Origin: Acidobacteriota bacterium
GTDB taxonomy: Bacteria > Acidobacteriota > Terriglobia > Terriglobales > Acidobacteriaceae
NCBI GenBank assembly: GCA_003225075.1
Contig: QIAP01000056.1
Coordinates: forward strand, 1 to 64,000
DNA: 64,000 nt
Direction of reading: 5' to 3'
Shown: positions 8,807 through 18,274 of the stretch, piece by piece
Layout: every line of letters starts with the position of its first letter
Position numbering within the stretch: position 1 is the first letter of the stretch
Translations under genes and position numbers: made by a program
The notes under the pieces: model-generated
Seen by the model: only the letters and a program-made list of their open reading frames with translations
Database searches by the model: none
What the model was told of the DNA's origin: nothing

Positions 8807-9724
8807 ATGTCGATTCAATCAGAGCCTGCTTCCCCCAACGTTTCTCCATTTCCGAACATACCCGCTGAATCAGCCAGCGCTGACCCCAAGCCTCGCCACC
8901 GCATGTCGACACGCAATCGCATTCTTTTTTTCATTACTGCGTGGCTGATCGTCCTCATGCCATTCCTGTTTTGGTGGAACACCTGGTTTGGACGTCAGCT
9001 TTCCGACAAACAATTAGTCGAATACTTGCGCGATGACAAGAAGCCCCGCCACATCCAGCACGCTCTGGTGCAGATTGGCGAGCGCATGACCAGACACGAC
9101 AACAGCATTACCCGCTGGTATCCCGAGGTGACCCATCTGGCTTCGTATCCGGTAGATGAGGTGCGCAACACCGATGCCTGGGTCATGGGACAGGACACAT
9201 CCGTTCCCGGCTTCCATGAGGCGCTTCTCAAAATGCTGAGTGACCCCTCACCCATGGTCAGGGGAAATGCTGCTCTTTCGCTGGTGCGCTTCGGCGATGC
9301 CAGCGGCCGTTTGCAAATCGACGCGCTGCTGCAGCCCGCTACAATTACCGCCCCGCAATCTGGAAAAGTGATCGATGCCGACAGGGCAAGTACCGCTATC
9401 CGTCAGGGCGGCTTGATCGCCAAGCTTCAAGTTGGAGATGGCGATGCTTCGCAGACCGTCGAGGTACGCTCGCCAATTCCGGGACGGATTCGGTCGCTTT
9501 CCTTGCAGGATGGGCAAAATGTGAAGTCCGGTGCAGAAGTCGCAGTCGTCGATCCTGGGACGGAGCAAGTATGGGAGGCACTGCGTGCGCTTTATCTGAT
9601 TGGCCAGCCAGAGGATCTGCCATCCGTTCTTCCTTACGAGCGCGAACTTCCTGAGATCCCCGACCGCATCCGGCAGCAAGCAGTGCTCACGGACAAAGCC
9701 ATTCGCCAACGCGGGCAGCACTAA
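8807..9724 (+). CDS. Membrane-anchored HEAT-repeat protein with a biotinyl/lipoyl-like insert
   Basis: Start at ATG 8807 (GTG at 8795 is also in frame; neither has a clear ribosome site). A disordered N-terminus of about 45 residues leads to one membrane helix (about residues 46-64). Then come HEAT-like helices, with MVRGNAALSLVRFGD as the clearest repeat. Next is a beta-rich segment (ITAPQSGKVID ... EVRSPIPGRIRSL ... GQNVKSGAEVAVV) that reads like the flattened barrel of biotinyl/lipoyl or HlyD domains, followed by another helical pair. No MKM-type modification lysine is seen, so it is not a biotin acceptor. The combination suggests a scaffold or membrane-fusion-like role; the function is unknown. 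Confidence 0.75.
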   Translation: MSIQSEPASPNVSPFPNIPAESASADPKPRHRMSTRNRILFFITAWLIVLMPFLFWWNTWFGRQLSDKQLVEYLRDDKKPRHIQHALVQIGERMTRHDNSITRWYPEVTHLASYPVDEVRNTDAWVMGQDTSVPGFHEALLKMLSDPSPMVRGNAALSLVRFGDASGRLQIDALLQPATITAPQSGKVIDADRASTAIRQGGLIAKLQVGDGDASQTVEVRSPIPGRIRSLSLQDGQNVKSGAEVAVVDPGTEQVWEALRALYLIGQPEDLPSVLPYERELPEIPDRIRQQAVLTDKAIRQRGQH

Positions 9725-10069
9725 AAAGTTACCCTTAACCAAGAAATAGCTATAAGATAATTTTCGTCCACGATTCGATTTGACGGCTTTCAAGACGTCT
9801 GGCAGGGAAAGCGTCGCCTTGTTAGCCTCTCGGCTCGCCGGTGGGTCCTAAACGCGATTAAACGGCATTCTACGCGATGCTCCGATTTCGTTTTGTCACT
9901 ATTCGTGACGCCCCAACCAAGAATCAACAACTTAGCTTTTAGAGAATCACTTTGAGACTGAGAGATGATTACTTGCTGAGTTTCAAGCTCTAGACAACTC
10001 GGAATGCTGAACCTATCTATGTTGAAGTTAGCTAACGAGGAATGGAAAGCGAGATGGTGACGATTCGCT
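9725..10069. other. Intergenic region, no gene seen
   Basis: About 345 bp between the HEAT protein and the ferredoxin gene end. It is somewhat AT-rich after 9725. The only frame is an antisense extension over the ferredoxin with no motif. No tRNA fold, terminator or repeat was recognised. Confidence 0.5.
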
Positions 10070-10450
10070 TCAGATCGGCATGACGCCGATTTCCTTCTCC
10101 ACTTCGACGGTGTCAACCATGGCGATAGCATCCCAAGGGCAGCCATCGAGGAAGGAGCCGTCCGGTCCCTTGCTGGTGCATTTCTTGCAACCGATACAAA
10201 GGATGGGGTCTACCTGGATGCGGCCGAACGGCGGATTATCTTCGTCGGGCACCCAGAACATGCAGTCCTCCACCGGACAGTACTCCACACACGCGGGCGA
10301 GCCTGCGCAGCCCGTGCAGCACTCGGTAAGTACGGCTAACTCCTTCGGTTTCTTCTTTCGAGGAGTAGTCAAGCCTTTGGATTTTGGTTCGAACTTCTGC
10401 TCGTCGGGGACCATTCCGGCGGGTGGCGTAGGAACCGAAGATGCTGGCAT
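10070..10450 (-). CDS. Ferredoxin-type 4Fe-4S protein
   Basis: 126 residues. A basic, Pro-rich N-terminus of about 40 residues precedes a bacterial-type ferredoxin domain. Cysteines are grouped as CCTGCAGSPACVEYCPVEDC, then CIGCKKC and a final Cys in DGCPWDAI, enough for one or two [4Fe-4S] clusters. It is a soluble electron carrier; the partner is unknown and no redox gene is adjacent. A perfect TATAAT (10463 to 10458, minus strand) ends only seven bases before the ATG, so the mRNA may be nearly leaderless. Divergent from ssb. Confidence 0.88.
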   Translation of the reverse strand: MPASSVPTPPAGMVPDEQKFEPKSKGLTTPRKKKPKELAVLTECCTGCAGSPACVEYCPVEDCMFWVPDEDNPPFGRIQVDPILCIGCKKCTSKGPDGSFLDGCPWDAIAMVDTVEVEKEIGVMPI

Positions 10451-10457
10451 ATCGCAG

Positions 10458-10463
10458 ATTATA
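10458..10463 (-). promoter_or_regulatory. Probable -10 element of the ferredoxin gene
   Basis: TATAAT read on the minus strand, seven bases before the ATG at 10450. No good -35 is seen 16-18 bp upstream. If used, transcription would begin at or next to the start codon. Confidence 0.4.
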
Positions 10464-10582
10464 CCTTAGGTTTCTGATATATTGAGCATCCAGCCCCTGG
10501 CGAAAATTCTGTTGTCGTTTTAGCGCCTCAGCAATTTTTCCGGCCCATGACACGAGGTTTGGGGCATTCAAAGGAGCATCTT

Positions 10583-11053
10583 ATGGCAGGTAAAAGCGTC
10601 AACAAAGTCATCCTAATTGGAAATCTGGGTAAAGATCCGGAAGTTAAATACACTCCCGCCGGAACCGCGGTTGCAAAAATTACTCTCGCCACCAACGAAC
10701 GCTTCAAAGACAAGAGTGGTGAATGGCAGGAGCGCACCGAGTGGCATAACGTCGTCCTATGGCAGCGGCTCGCTGAAATTGCGGGCGAGTACTTGAAGAA
10801 AGGCAGCAAACTTTACGTCGAGGGACGGCTGCAAACCCACTCCTGGGAAGACAAGCAAACCAGCCAGAAGAAATACATGACCGAGGTCGTGGCCAGTGAC
10901 ATAGTGCTGCTGGGTGGACGGGGTGAAGGCGCCGAGTCCGGCGGACACGCCCGCGGAGCTTCGGCCAGCGGCGGCGGCTTCGACCAACGCGTGCCGGAAC
11001 CGGAAACCGCGCCCGCGTCGTCGCCGATCACGGATGAAGATATCCCGTTCTAA
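10583..11053 (+). CDS. ssb: Single-stranded DNA-binding protein
   Basis: 156 residues. The OB-fold opens with [20 protein letters not shown] and contains the [13 protein letters not shown] and LYVEGRLQT segments typical of bacterial SSB. A Gly/Ser-rich linker follows, then the acidic tip DEDIPF that recruits repair and replication partners. Start ATG 10583 is set by AAGGAG at 10571-10576, six bases away; an upstream in-frame ATG at 10547 lacks such a site. It stands alone and converges with the glycosyltransferase operon. Confidence 0.96.
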   Translation: MAGKSVNKVILIGNLGKDPEVKYTPAGTAVAKITLATNERFKDKSGEWQERTEWHNVVLWQRLAEIAGEYLKKGSKLYVEGRLQTHSWEDKQTSQKKYMTEVVASDIVLLGGRGEGAESGGHARGASASGGGFDQRVPEPETAPASSPITDEDIPF

Positions 11054-11077
11054 TTTGGTGGCCGCGCTGATGCGTGG

Positions 11078-12420
11078 TTAACTGACCGGCAGAGCGGATC
11101 TTAACTTCGTACGTTCGAGATCGCCATACGCGTTCCGCAACTCGGTTGATTGGGGAAACATTTTCAGCCCGGCCGACAGCAAGTCTTCCGTGTGCTGCCA
11201 CTGTTCAAGTTGGGCGCGGATACTGGCAGCACGCAGAAACGTCTCAGGACTGGCAAAGAGGCTGGTAAGCTTGTCTGCCGCCTCCGCTGCTTCCGCCAAC
11301 ATACCCGCGACAATGTAGGCCTTAATGAGACGTTCGTGAATTTCGGACACATCCGGCATGGCGGCCGCGGCGCGCACCAGCTTCGCGATGCCGGGCTGCT
11401 TTATGTCCCAGGCGAACCTCGGTGTACCCCAGTTTGCTTTCCAGCGAGGGATCACTCCCCGTCAACTTGATTGCCTTGCGGTACGCTAGCCGCGCTTCTT
11501 TTAAAAGTCCCAGGTTATGCAGCGCATCTCCGCGGAGATGCTCGCGGAGAGCGGCGCTCTCGCCGTCGGGATTGGCGAGTTCCAGCGCGACGAATGCTTC
11601 TCTATCCCTTCTCGCTGTGAGATTGACCATGCCGGTAAAGACCCAGGCTTTGGTGGCGTGAGGATCGAGGACCAGTGCACGCTCGAAACAACGCAAGGCT
11701 TCTTCCGGATTATTAAACTTTTCGTACTCTTGAAGACCAAACCCTATCCAATTGTTGGGATCGTTGGGCTGCTCTTCCACTTTCAGACGCAGCAGGTCGC
11801 GATAGAAGAGGTCCTTTTTTCTTCTCTCTTCGAGAGCATCCAGGTATCCGAAATGATGGACGCAGAAGTTCGCGCGCAGCAGGTTCAGGCCTAGCGCCAC
11901 AATCTGCGGCTCGACCAGTTCGTGTATGCGTCCGGTAAAGTAGATTTCCGGGTGACGGCGGAAGAGGCGACAGTTTTCGTGGGCAAAGTATGCCGGCGCG
12001 CCGCGGGCACGGGGATGGCGGCCGTCATTGGCTACGGCAACGCGTTCTCCGGCGCGGCCTACGCGGGTGGGGATGTAATTGCGGATCGGAACCAGATATC
12101 CGCCAGCTTTAGATAGTTGTAGCAGTTCAGGGAGAAATTCTCTGGCCTGCTGCCGGTCAAGTTCTTCGTCGGCGTCCAGCACCAGGACCCACTCCGTGTC
12201 GATGAGTTCGAGAGCGGAATTGCGGGCCTTGGCAAAGTGATTTTCCCATGGCACGGAAATAACGGTGGCTCCCATTTCACGCGCTATCTCTCGCCGACTT
12301 ATCAGTCGAGCCGGTATCGGCAATGACGATCTGATCCACAATCCCACGCACGCTTTCGAGGCAGGCGCGAATGGTCGCTTCCCCTTCCTTAACGATCATG
12401 GAGAGGCCGATGGTACTCAT
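11078..12420 (-). pseudogene. GT2-family glycosyltransferase with TPR tail, two frameshifts
   Basis: The gene starts at ATG 12420 in an ATGA overlap with the upstream epimerase. The N-terminus is a clear GT2 fold (LSMIVKEGEATIRACLESV, then IVIADTGSTD and LDADEE as the DXD-like metal site). The frame breaks near 12,290 just after GSTDKSA; the remaining protein continues in another frame at EIAREMGATV. A second break near 11,415 separates TEVRLG from DIKQPGIAKLV. TPR-like helices fill the C-terminal half (LHNLGLLKEARLAYRKAIKL and others). Together the pieces make a normal 445-residue SPBc2-like glycosyltransferase; as read the product is destroyed. Confidence 0.85.
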
Positions 12421-13220
12421 CGCATTCTCATCTGAGGGACGAGGTGGACTCGCGAATCGTGATCGCAGCGGTCCTGCAACGCTCTACGAATTCCCTCCTC
12501 AAGCGTAATCGTAGTGCGCCAGCCGAATTCGTGAGCGAGCGCCGGATTGGCCACTCGGCGGGGCGAATATCCTATGGCTTGTGCAATTCGTTTTGCGAGA
12601 GTAAAGAAATCCGTGCCGATCCCGGTACCGATGGGGACAGGAACGCCCATGGGAAAGTGCCCAATTGCATGCACGATTGCGCCGGCGAGGTCTTCAATGT
12701 GGATCCAATCGCGCACCTGACTGCCACCCCACACCACCAGCGGGTCTTCGTGGCGCAGGGCGCTTTCGAGAATCGCGCGGAACGGATACTCTGTAGACTG
12801 ATCGCCACCGTATCCGCTAAAAGGCCGTAGGATAACTACCGGCATGCGGTGCTGATGAAGACAGGCGGCGAACGCCTCCACCGTTCGTTTGACGATGCAG
12901 TATGGGTCTTCCGGAAAGTCCAATGCGCAACTGGACATCACCACCAAGGCTCTACGCGGCGGGTTGCGTTCGACCCAGTTGAACACCTTCATATCCAGTG
13001 CGAGATCGTCGAAAGCGCACATCCCGATCTGACCGCGGTCGTGAACGTTCACGATGTTGGCCGCCAGGTGGATCACGACATCCCAGGAGCTGGAGGCCAG
13101 TGAAGAATGCAGAAAGTGTTCCAGGTTTTCGGTTCCGTGTACCTCATATCCAGCTTCGATCAGCTTGGGGAAAACATGTCGGCCGACGAATCCTTTGTGT
13201 CCGGTGATCAGGGCACGCAT
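12417..13220 (-). CDS. NAD-dependent epimerase/dehydratase (extended SDR)
   Basis: 267 residues. The nucleotide-binding GHKGFVG motif is at the N-terminus, a Ser/Ser pair (VVMSSCAL) precedes YCIVK, which is the catalytic Y-x-x-x-K, and RPFSGYGG marks the substrate side. It is the middle gene of a three-gene operon flanked by two glycosyltransferases. The start overlaps the upstream stop (TAATG at 13220) and the end overlaps the next start (ATGA). It probably modifies a nucleotide sugar for cell-surface glycan synthesis. It is intact while both neighbours are broken. Confidence 0.88.
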   Translation of the reverse strand: MRALITGHKGFVGRHVFPKLIEAGYEVHGTENLEHFLHSSLASSSWDVVIHLAANIVNVHDRGQIGMCAFDDLALDMKVFNWVERNPPRRALVVMSSCALDFPEDPYCIVKRTVEAFAACLHQHRMPVVILRPFSGYGGDQSTEYPFRAILESALRHEDPLVVWGGSQVRDWIHIEDLAGAIVHAIGHFPMGVPVPIGTGIGTDFFTLAKRIAQAIGYSPRRVANPALAHEFGWRTTITLEEGIRRALQDRCDHDSRVHLVPQMRMR

Positions 13221-14137
13221 TATCCCGCTCCCAGCGCGGACAGAAGTACCTGGCAGCGGTTTTCCAACCGGTCCAGGCGATGGACTTGCTCACAGCATTG
13301 GTGGGTGGCTGCAATCCGATCGGACTCGTGTTCGAGGCAAAAGCGAATGCTTTCAGCCAAGTGCTCGGGCCGGCTGCTGTCGTAGAAGTGAGCTTTCAAG
13401 TTCTCGAAGTTCTGGTGTTCAGCGATGGCCGGGGTGATCAAAAACGTGCCGCAGGCCAGAACTTCATAAACCTTGGTCACGGCTAACTGGGACAGGTGCG
13501 TAAGGTTCACGAATATCTTGATTTTGCGCAGCTCGCCGGCATATCGGGCGGCGGTCTCGCGCACGCAAAGCCCACTAAGGTCTTGCACTTGAACACTGCC
13601 CAATACCAGCGTGATGCCCTTCAGATGCGGGATTAAACGCTTCAAGAATTCGTCCCGCTTGGAGTAGATCAGGCCGATAAAAGCTGTCTCATACTGTTTG
13701 GGCTGATCCCAATCGGGTTTGAAAACTTCTGTATCGACGCCGAAGGGAAGCCAGCGAAGGCCAAACTTTTCGTCCTACCAGGCGGGACAAAAGGCCGTAT
13801 CCGCCAACTGCCGTATCTCATCCACCGGCAGGGTGCCATAGTCTTCGCGAGTAATGGTTTCGTGCAGCCAGCCAACTTTTGGGATTGCGATCTTTCGCCA
13901 GCCGGGGTAGAGCGCCAAGATCTGAGTGCGAATGTGTTCCGGACCGGAGATCACGATTCCGTCAAGGCTGCGAAGTTTTTCAGCGCTGGGATAACACTCG
14001 TGATTGATGGAAACTGACGTCGCATCTATGGGAAGGGCGAGGGTCTCGTGGCCCATACGCGTAAGCGTATCCACCAATCCGGTGGAGACGCTCCAGGCAC
14101 AGAAAACGGAACGAGGATAGAAGCAGGCGAGCTTCAA
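13220..14137 (-). pseudogene. Glycosyltransferase (CgeB/group-1-like) with in-frame TAG
   Basis: One reading frame runs from ATG 14137 to 13220 (305 codons) but contains TAG at 13777-13775, right after FCPAW. The residues after it (DEKFGLRWLPFGVDTEVFKP) continue the fold without a shift, so a single CAG-to-TAG change (Gln to stop) explains it. The C-terminal half carries YSKRDEFLKRLIPH and the KVYEVLACGTFLITPA donor-site segment of family-1-like transferases. It is the first gene of the glycosyltransferase-epimerase operon. As read, only a 120-residue N-terminal fragment is made. A readthrough system is not indicated. Confidence 0.82.
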
Positions 14138-14492
14138 GGGTGTTTATAGTTCTCCACGGATTTGGCGTGCAATCTGATTACCTCAAGATTTTCTAATTTC
14201 TTAGAATTTCCTAATGATCAGTGACGCCTTGTGACACATCTGGCTCGTGGGAAGTAACCGTCGCAGCGATTGTCGGGGCAACGTCCGTGGCACCGCACAA
14301 CACAGCAGATTCCCTTCGACTTCCCCTTCGACTCCGCTCAGGGCTTCGGCAAGAACAGGGCAGATTCCTCACCGGCTGACGCCGATTCGGAATGACAAGG
14401 GCGAGGGGGTGTGTCGGTTCGGAATGACAAGCATGCGACGTGAGATTGCGTCGCCGGGTGTATTAGCTGCAAAATGAAGGTTGGAGAAAATC
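14138..14492. other. Intergenic region with direct repeats
   Basis: About 355 bp between divergent genes. The 14-mer TTCGGAATGACAAG occurs twice, at 14386-14399 and 14418-14431. The nearby CTTCGACTCCGCTCAGGG stretch resembles common REP-like intergenic repeats. The region must also hold promoters for the glycosyltransferase operon (minus) and the pterin dehydratase (plus), but no clear elements were found. No gene is supported. Confidence 0.45.
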
Positions 14493-14837
14493 ATGCCAGC
14501 CGAGCTAGCCAGCAAGACTTGCGTTCCCTGCCGTGGCGGGGTGCCTCCCCTCAAAGGCAAAGAGCTTGCGGACCTTCACCGGCAACTGCCGGAGTGGGCG
14601 CACTGGAAGGTCGTGAACGAACACCATATTACCCGCGCTTTCTCTTTCCCTGACTTCCGCAAGGCGCTGGACTTTGTGAATCGTGTGGGAGAAGTGGCGG
14701 AGGAACAAGGCCATCATCCCGACATTCTGCTGACCTGGGGTAAGGCCGAAATTACGCTCTGGACGCACAAAGTGGACGGCCTGACGGAGAGCGACTTCAT
14801 CATGGCGGCTAAGATTGACAAGCTCTATGGCGCTTAG
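14493..14837 (+). CDS. phhB: Pterin-4a-carbinolamine dehydratase
   Basis: 114 residues. Recycles the carbinolamine formed by aromatic amino-acid hydroxylases, or acts as a DCoH-like protein. The family core EEQGHHPDILLTWGKAEI with the HHPD catalytic histidines, and the C-terminal HKVDGLTESDFIMAAKID, are plain. The N-terminal CVPCRGG motif is common in bacterial members. Start ATG 14493 has GGAG at 14483-14486, six bases away; a TTG at 14481 is less likely. It is monocistronic. No aromatic hydroxylase is nearby, so its partner is unknown. Confidence 0.92.
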   Translation: MPAELASKTCVPCRGGVPPLKGKELADLHRQLPEWAHWKVVNEHHITRAFSFPDFRKALDFVNRVGEVAEEQGHHPDILLTWGKAEITLWTHKVDGLTESDFIMAAKIDKLYGA

Positions 14838-14921
14838 GACCTGGTTCTTTGAATTTCGCCGCCATCCATTTTCCGGTGTGCACGGCGGGGTTTAGTTAAG
14901 AGCAAGCGCTTGCGACCTGCC

Positions 14922-16224
14922 TTACGCTGCCGCAAGGCACGGTCTCGGTTTCAAGAATTTCATCGCACATCCCCAAGCGACAGTCGGAATCAACATCAGC
15001 AGACCAGTAGCGCCGGCTACAGCATGCGCCGAGACGCCCCGGTCGAGAAACAGACCTGCCAAATAGGTTCCCAGGGCAATCGTAATGCTTGAAAATCCCA
15101 GGTCCGTGGCAAAGACCCGTCCGCGCATCTCGACTTCGGTATTCAGTTGCAGCAGAGTGGTGGAAAATACCCAGGCGGTGGAGTCCCCGGAATGGGCCAG
15201 CGCGATGCATAGGCATGCCAGCCATAAGACGTCGGAGTTTCCCAGGGCGGCGTAACCTACGGCTTGTGCTGCAAATGCGACGAGGATACCCAATCGCAGG
15301 CGACTGTCGGTATGGCCTGCCCATCTAGCAGAGAAGAGAGGCCCAGGAGCGCCCCCAGTCCGCGGGCGCCAAGTAATAAGCTCATTCCGACCATGCCGCC
15401 GCGTTGTGGATCTAAGCCATGCCAAGGCACGGCGAAATGCCGATTTGCCATGACTGTGAACAATACCCAACTCGGTCCCATGACCAATAATCCGGCTTTG
15501 ACGAAGACACAGTGCCCATCAGACGGAAATCGCGGCGTACGTAGCTGACTCCCTCTACCATCGGTGAATAATCCAACAGATCACGCAGTCGAAGGGGTGG
15601 AGCAGATTTCGCGTGCCGTTCCTCAAATCTCATCCCGCCTATCAAGAGAGCCGAAGCAAGAAAAGAGAATGCATTCAGCACGAACACGGCATTGCGTCCG
15701 AGAACGGCCGCTATCAGGCCCCCGAGCATTGCTCCCAGCACTACATTGACCGACCAGGTAGTCGTAGAGAGGGTGTTGGCGAGAACCAGATCTTCCGGAG
15801 GAGTGATGTTCGGAATGACCGAGCTGCGCGCCGGTTCAAAAAAAGCAGCCATTGTCGTTTCTGTTAGAAGCAAGGGACAGACCAGCCAAATCATGGAACG
15901 AAATTGCGCCAGCAGCATTACCAGGACGACCAGCATGCGTCCCAGATCAGCGGCCATCATGACGTGCTTACGCCGGACGCGGTCATTGACCATACCCGCC
16001 GTGGGACCAATGAAGGTCTGCGGCAACACTTGTAACACGAGCGCGAATGCGACCGACCCCGCCTGACCTGTTGACTCCAGGAACAGGCTGTAAACCGCCA
16101 AAGAATAAAAACAGTCGCCAATCTCGCTGACAATCTGGGCGGCCCACAGGCGGCGGAAGTTAGAGTTTTGCTGAATAAGCCGGAGGTATGAAGAAAAATG
16201 GATCGCCTTGAGGGCAGGGTCCAT
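14922..16224 (-). pseudogene. MFS transporter (DHA3-like), decayed tandem paralogue
   Basis: This copy is highly similar to the intact transporter at 16350-17675 over its whole length (shared LWAAQIVSEIGD, VLQVLPQTFIGP, AAFFEPARSSVIPNIT). The frame breaks near 15,510, where GTV should run into FVKAGLLVMGP, and again near 15,345, where GALLG should run into PLFSARWAGH. Both sites are placed by comparison with the sister gene. The start ATG 16224 (MDPAL) aligns with MEPAP of the sister. It is the downstream copy of a tandem duplication and has probably lost function. Confidence 0.88.
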
Positions 16225-16349
16225 GGCGCAAGACCAATCGCCCCCTCTGCGAACGTCGTCTCAAAATCTGAGTGGTTGTTGTTCTTGATACTTTACCCGA
16301 TTTGGCTGGTTTTTACAGCCATCCGGTTACGGCTGTTTTATCGCCTACG

Positions 16350-17675
16350 TTAGCGCTGAACCTGCGCGGAGATTGGGCTGTCCCTCGGTTTCCACAGCCT
16401 CATCGCCCATGCCCACAGCGAGGCGGGTAGCAGCATCATCAAACCGGCGGTGCTGGCGACGGCTCGAGTGGAAAAGCCGCGATCCAGGAAGCAACCAGCG
16501 AGAAAGGCGCCGCTGGCGATGGTAAGCATGGAAAATCCCAGGTCGGCGGCGAAAACACGGCCCCGAAAACGATCTTCGGTGTTAAGGTGCAGCAGAGTTG
16601 TGGAAAACACCCAGACAGTCGAGCCTCCGCAATGAGCAAGGGCTACGCAGAGACAGGCGAGCCACAAGGTGTGGGCGATGCCGAGAGCCGCGTAACCACA
16701 TGCTTGCGTCAGAAATCCAAACAGGATGCCCAAACGGAGGCGCTTATCCGCATTACCCGCCCAAGGCGCAGACACCAGAGGACCAACCAAGGCGCCGAAA
16801 CCGCGGGCTCCGAGTAGCAAACTCATTCCCAGCATGGCGCCGCGTTGCGGATCCAGGCCATGCCAATGGACGGGAAAATCACGGTGCCCCATGACGGTAA
16901 AGACTATCCACCCCGGGCCAATCACCAGTAGTCCGGCTTTCACGAAAACGGTCGCCAGCAGCCGGACATCGCGCCGCACGTAACGGATGCCTTCGATCAC
17001 TGGCGAATAGTCCACTAAGTCGCGCACCCGCAATGGCCTGGATGAATCCGCGTGCGGCTCTTCGAAACCCATTCCGCGGATCAGCCAAGCCGAGGCCAGG
17101 AAAGAAAGCGCATTTAGCACGAAAACTGCGTCACGGCCCAGCAGGGCCGCGACCAGGCCACCCAAAGTGGCTCCCAGCAACAGGTTCATGGACCAGGTGG
17201 TCGAGGAGAGCGTGTTGGCGAGTATGAGATCTTCACGCGTGGTTATGTTAGGAATGACGGAGTTGCGCGCCGGCTCGAAGAAGGCGGCCATCACAGTTTC
17301 CAGCAAGAGCAGCGGATACACGACCCAGACCATTGAAGAGGAACGCACCAAGAGCATGGCCAGTACGATCAGCATTCGTGCCAGGTCGGCGGCGATCATC
17401 ACGGGCTTGCGGCGAATGCGATCGTTGACCACACCGGAGAGAGGGCCGACGAATGTCTGCGGCAGCACCTGTAACACAAGCGCCAAGGCGACCGACCCTG
17501 CGCGACCGGTCAATTGCAGTAGCAGGCTGTAAATGGCGAGGGTGTAGAACCAGTCGCCAATCTCGCTGACGATTTGCGCAGCCCATAAACGGCGGAAGTT
17601 CCGATTCTGCCGAAGCAGCCTCAGATACGAGGATACGGAGATCGAACTGATTTCCAGTTCCGGCGCGGGTTCCAT
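16350..17675 (-). CDS. MFS transporter, DHA3-like drug/siderophore exporter family
   Basis: 441 residues, about 12 hydrophobic helices. The loop NDRIRRKPVMIAADLARML between helices 2 and 3 and the FFEPARNSVIPNI segment are typical of the DHA3 branch (EntS and macrolide exporters). Start chosen at ATG 17675 because the paralogue begins at the equivalent residue; an upstream TTG at 17714 would add 13 residues. The paralogue downstream is broken, so this is the working copy. The substrate cannot be told from sequence. Confidence 0.88.
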   Translation of the reverse strand: MEPAPELEISSISVSSYLRLLRQNRNFRRLWAAQIVSEIGDWFYTLAIYSLLLQLTGRAGSVALALVLQVLPQTFVGPLSGVVNDRIRRKPVMIAADLARMLIVLAMLLVRSSSMVWVVYPLLLLETVMAAFFEPARNSVIPNITTREDLILANTLSSTTWSMNLLLGATLGGLVAALLGRDAVFVLNALSFLASAWLIRGMGFEEPHADSSRPLRVRDLVDYSPVIEGIRYVRRDVRLLATVFVKAGLLVIGPGWIVFTVMGHRDFPVHWHGLDPQRGAMLGMSLLLGARGFGALVGPLVSAPWAGNADKRLRLGILFGFLTQACGYAALGIAHTLWLACLCVALAHCGGSTVWVFSTTLLHLNTEDRFRGRVFAADLGFSMLTIASGAFLAGCFLDRGFSTRAVASTAGLMMLLPASLWAWAMRLWKPRDSPISAQVQR

Positions 17676-18014
17676 GGTGAGCTGGGAGTGCGCTTTCGCG
17701 CGATCCCGATCCAAGATACCTGATTGGTTCTTCCTGGCGCGACACTGGTCCTGGCAAAATCCTGCTCGCAGAATCCTGTAAAGTACCAGGCTGGTTCGGC
17801 CCCAGACTTGGGGGCGTCGGGCCGAGATTTACGCAATCCGAAGGTGCAAGTGTGAAAGAAAGTGCACCTGCTCCCAGGGCGCGGTGGAAATCCACTAGGA
17901 CGAATACGCCAAATAGCTGATCCAGCAAGGCTTTCCAAGGAATGCCACGTTTTTGCGAATTAGACACATGGAAGTACAGTTGCACTAGTGCATGGCAGGA
18001 GGAAAGACCCTCAG
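17676..18014. other. Intergenic region between MFS and PEP-CTERM genes
   Basis: About 340 bp of divergent intergenic DNA. A long minus-strand frame here is an out-of-frame extension of the MFS gene and is not supported. A short inverted repeat, GGTGCA and TGCACC, lies around 17843-17868. It could be part of a 5' leader of the PEP-CTERM gene, but no known riboswitch was recognised. Confidence 0.4.
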
Positions 18015-18197
18015 ATGCCGTACCGCAGTATTAAGCAGGTTGGATTTCTTCTTATTATCAGTGCTCTGATGTCGGGATCTGCCTTGGCGACGACCGCAGC
18101 CCGGGCGTCGGTTAAACCGGAATCCGGAACCTTGGCCTTGCTTGGCACGGGACTAATTGGACTTGCTACACTCGTCCGGCGCCATTTCAGCAACTGA
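18015..18197 (+). CDS. Minimal PEP-CTERM sorting-signal peptide
   Basis: 60 residues with almost nothing between two signals. An N-terminal signal peptide (about residues 1-30, hydrophobic FLLIISALMSG, cleavage near ALA) is followed within a few residues by a PEP-CTERM tail: PESGTLALLGTGLIGLATLV then RRHFSN. The motif reads PES instead of PEP; the rest (GTLALLGTGL, hydrophobic helix, basic end) is canonical. Start ATG 18015 has a strong GGAGGAAAG at 17999-18007; a longer frame from 17988 lacks one. The tail should be processed by an exosortase, which is not in this window. It may be a decoy, a peptide, or the remnant of a larger surface protein. Confidence 0.75.
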   Translation: MPYRSIKQVGFLLIISALMSGSALATTAARASVKPESGTLALLGTGLIGLATLVRRHFSN

Positions 18198-18274
18198 AGT
18201 ATCTTCTATCCTGAACTTCGTCTCCTACTTCACCTCCGGCCCAGGGTTTTTCTTCTGCCTAGGAGCGTCCACGA

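Noticed and set aside
13775-13777. TAG considered as pyrrolysine or programmed readthrough
   Set aside because: No readthrough context or tRNA is visible, other genes in the window end in TAG, and neighbouring genes are also decayed.
17248-17985. 245-codon minus-strand frame over the MFS start
   Set aside because: It overlaps the intact MFS gene in another frame and has no motif; the MFS protein is confirmed by its paralogue.
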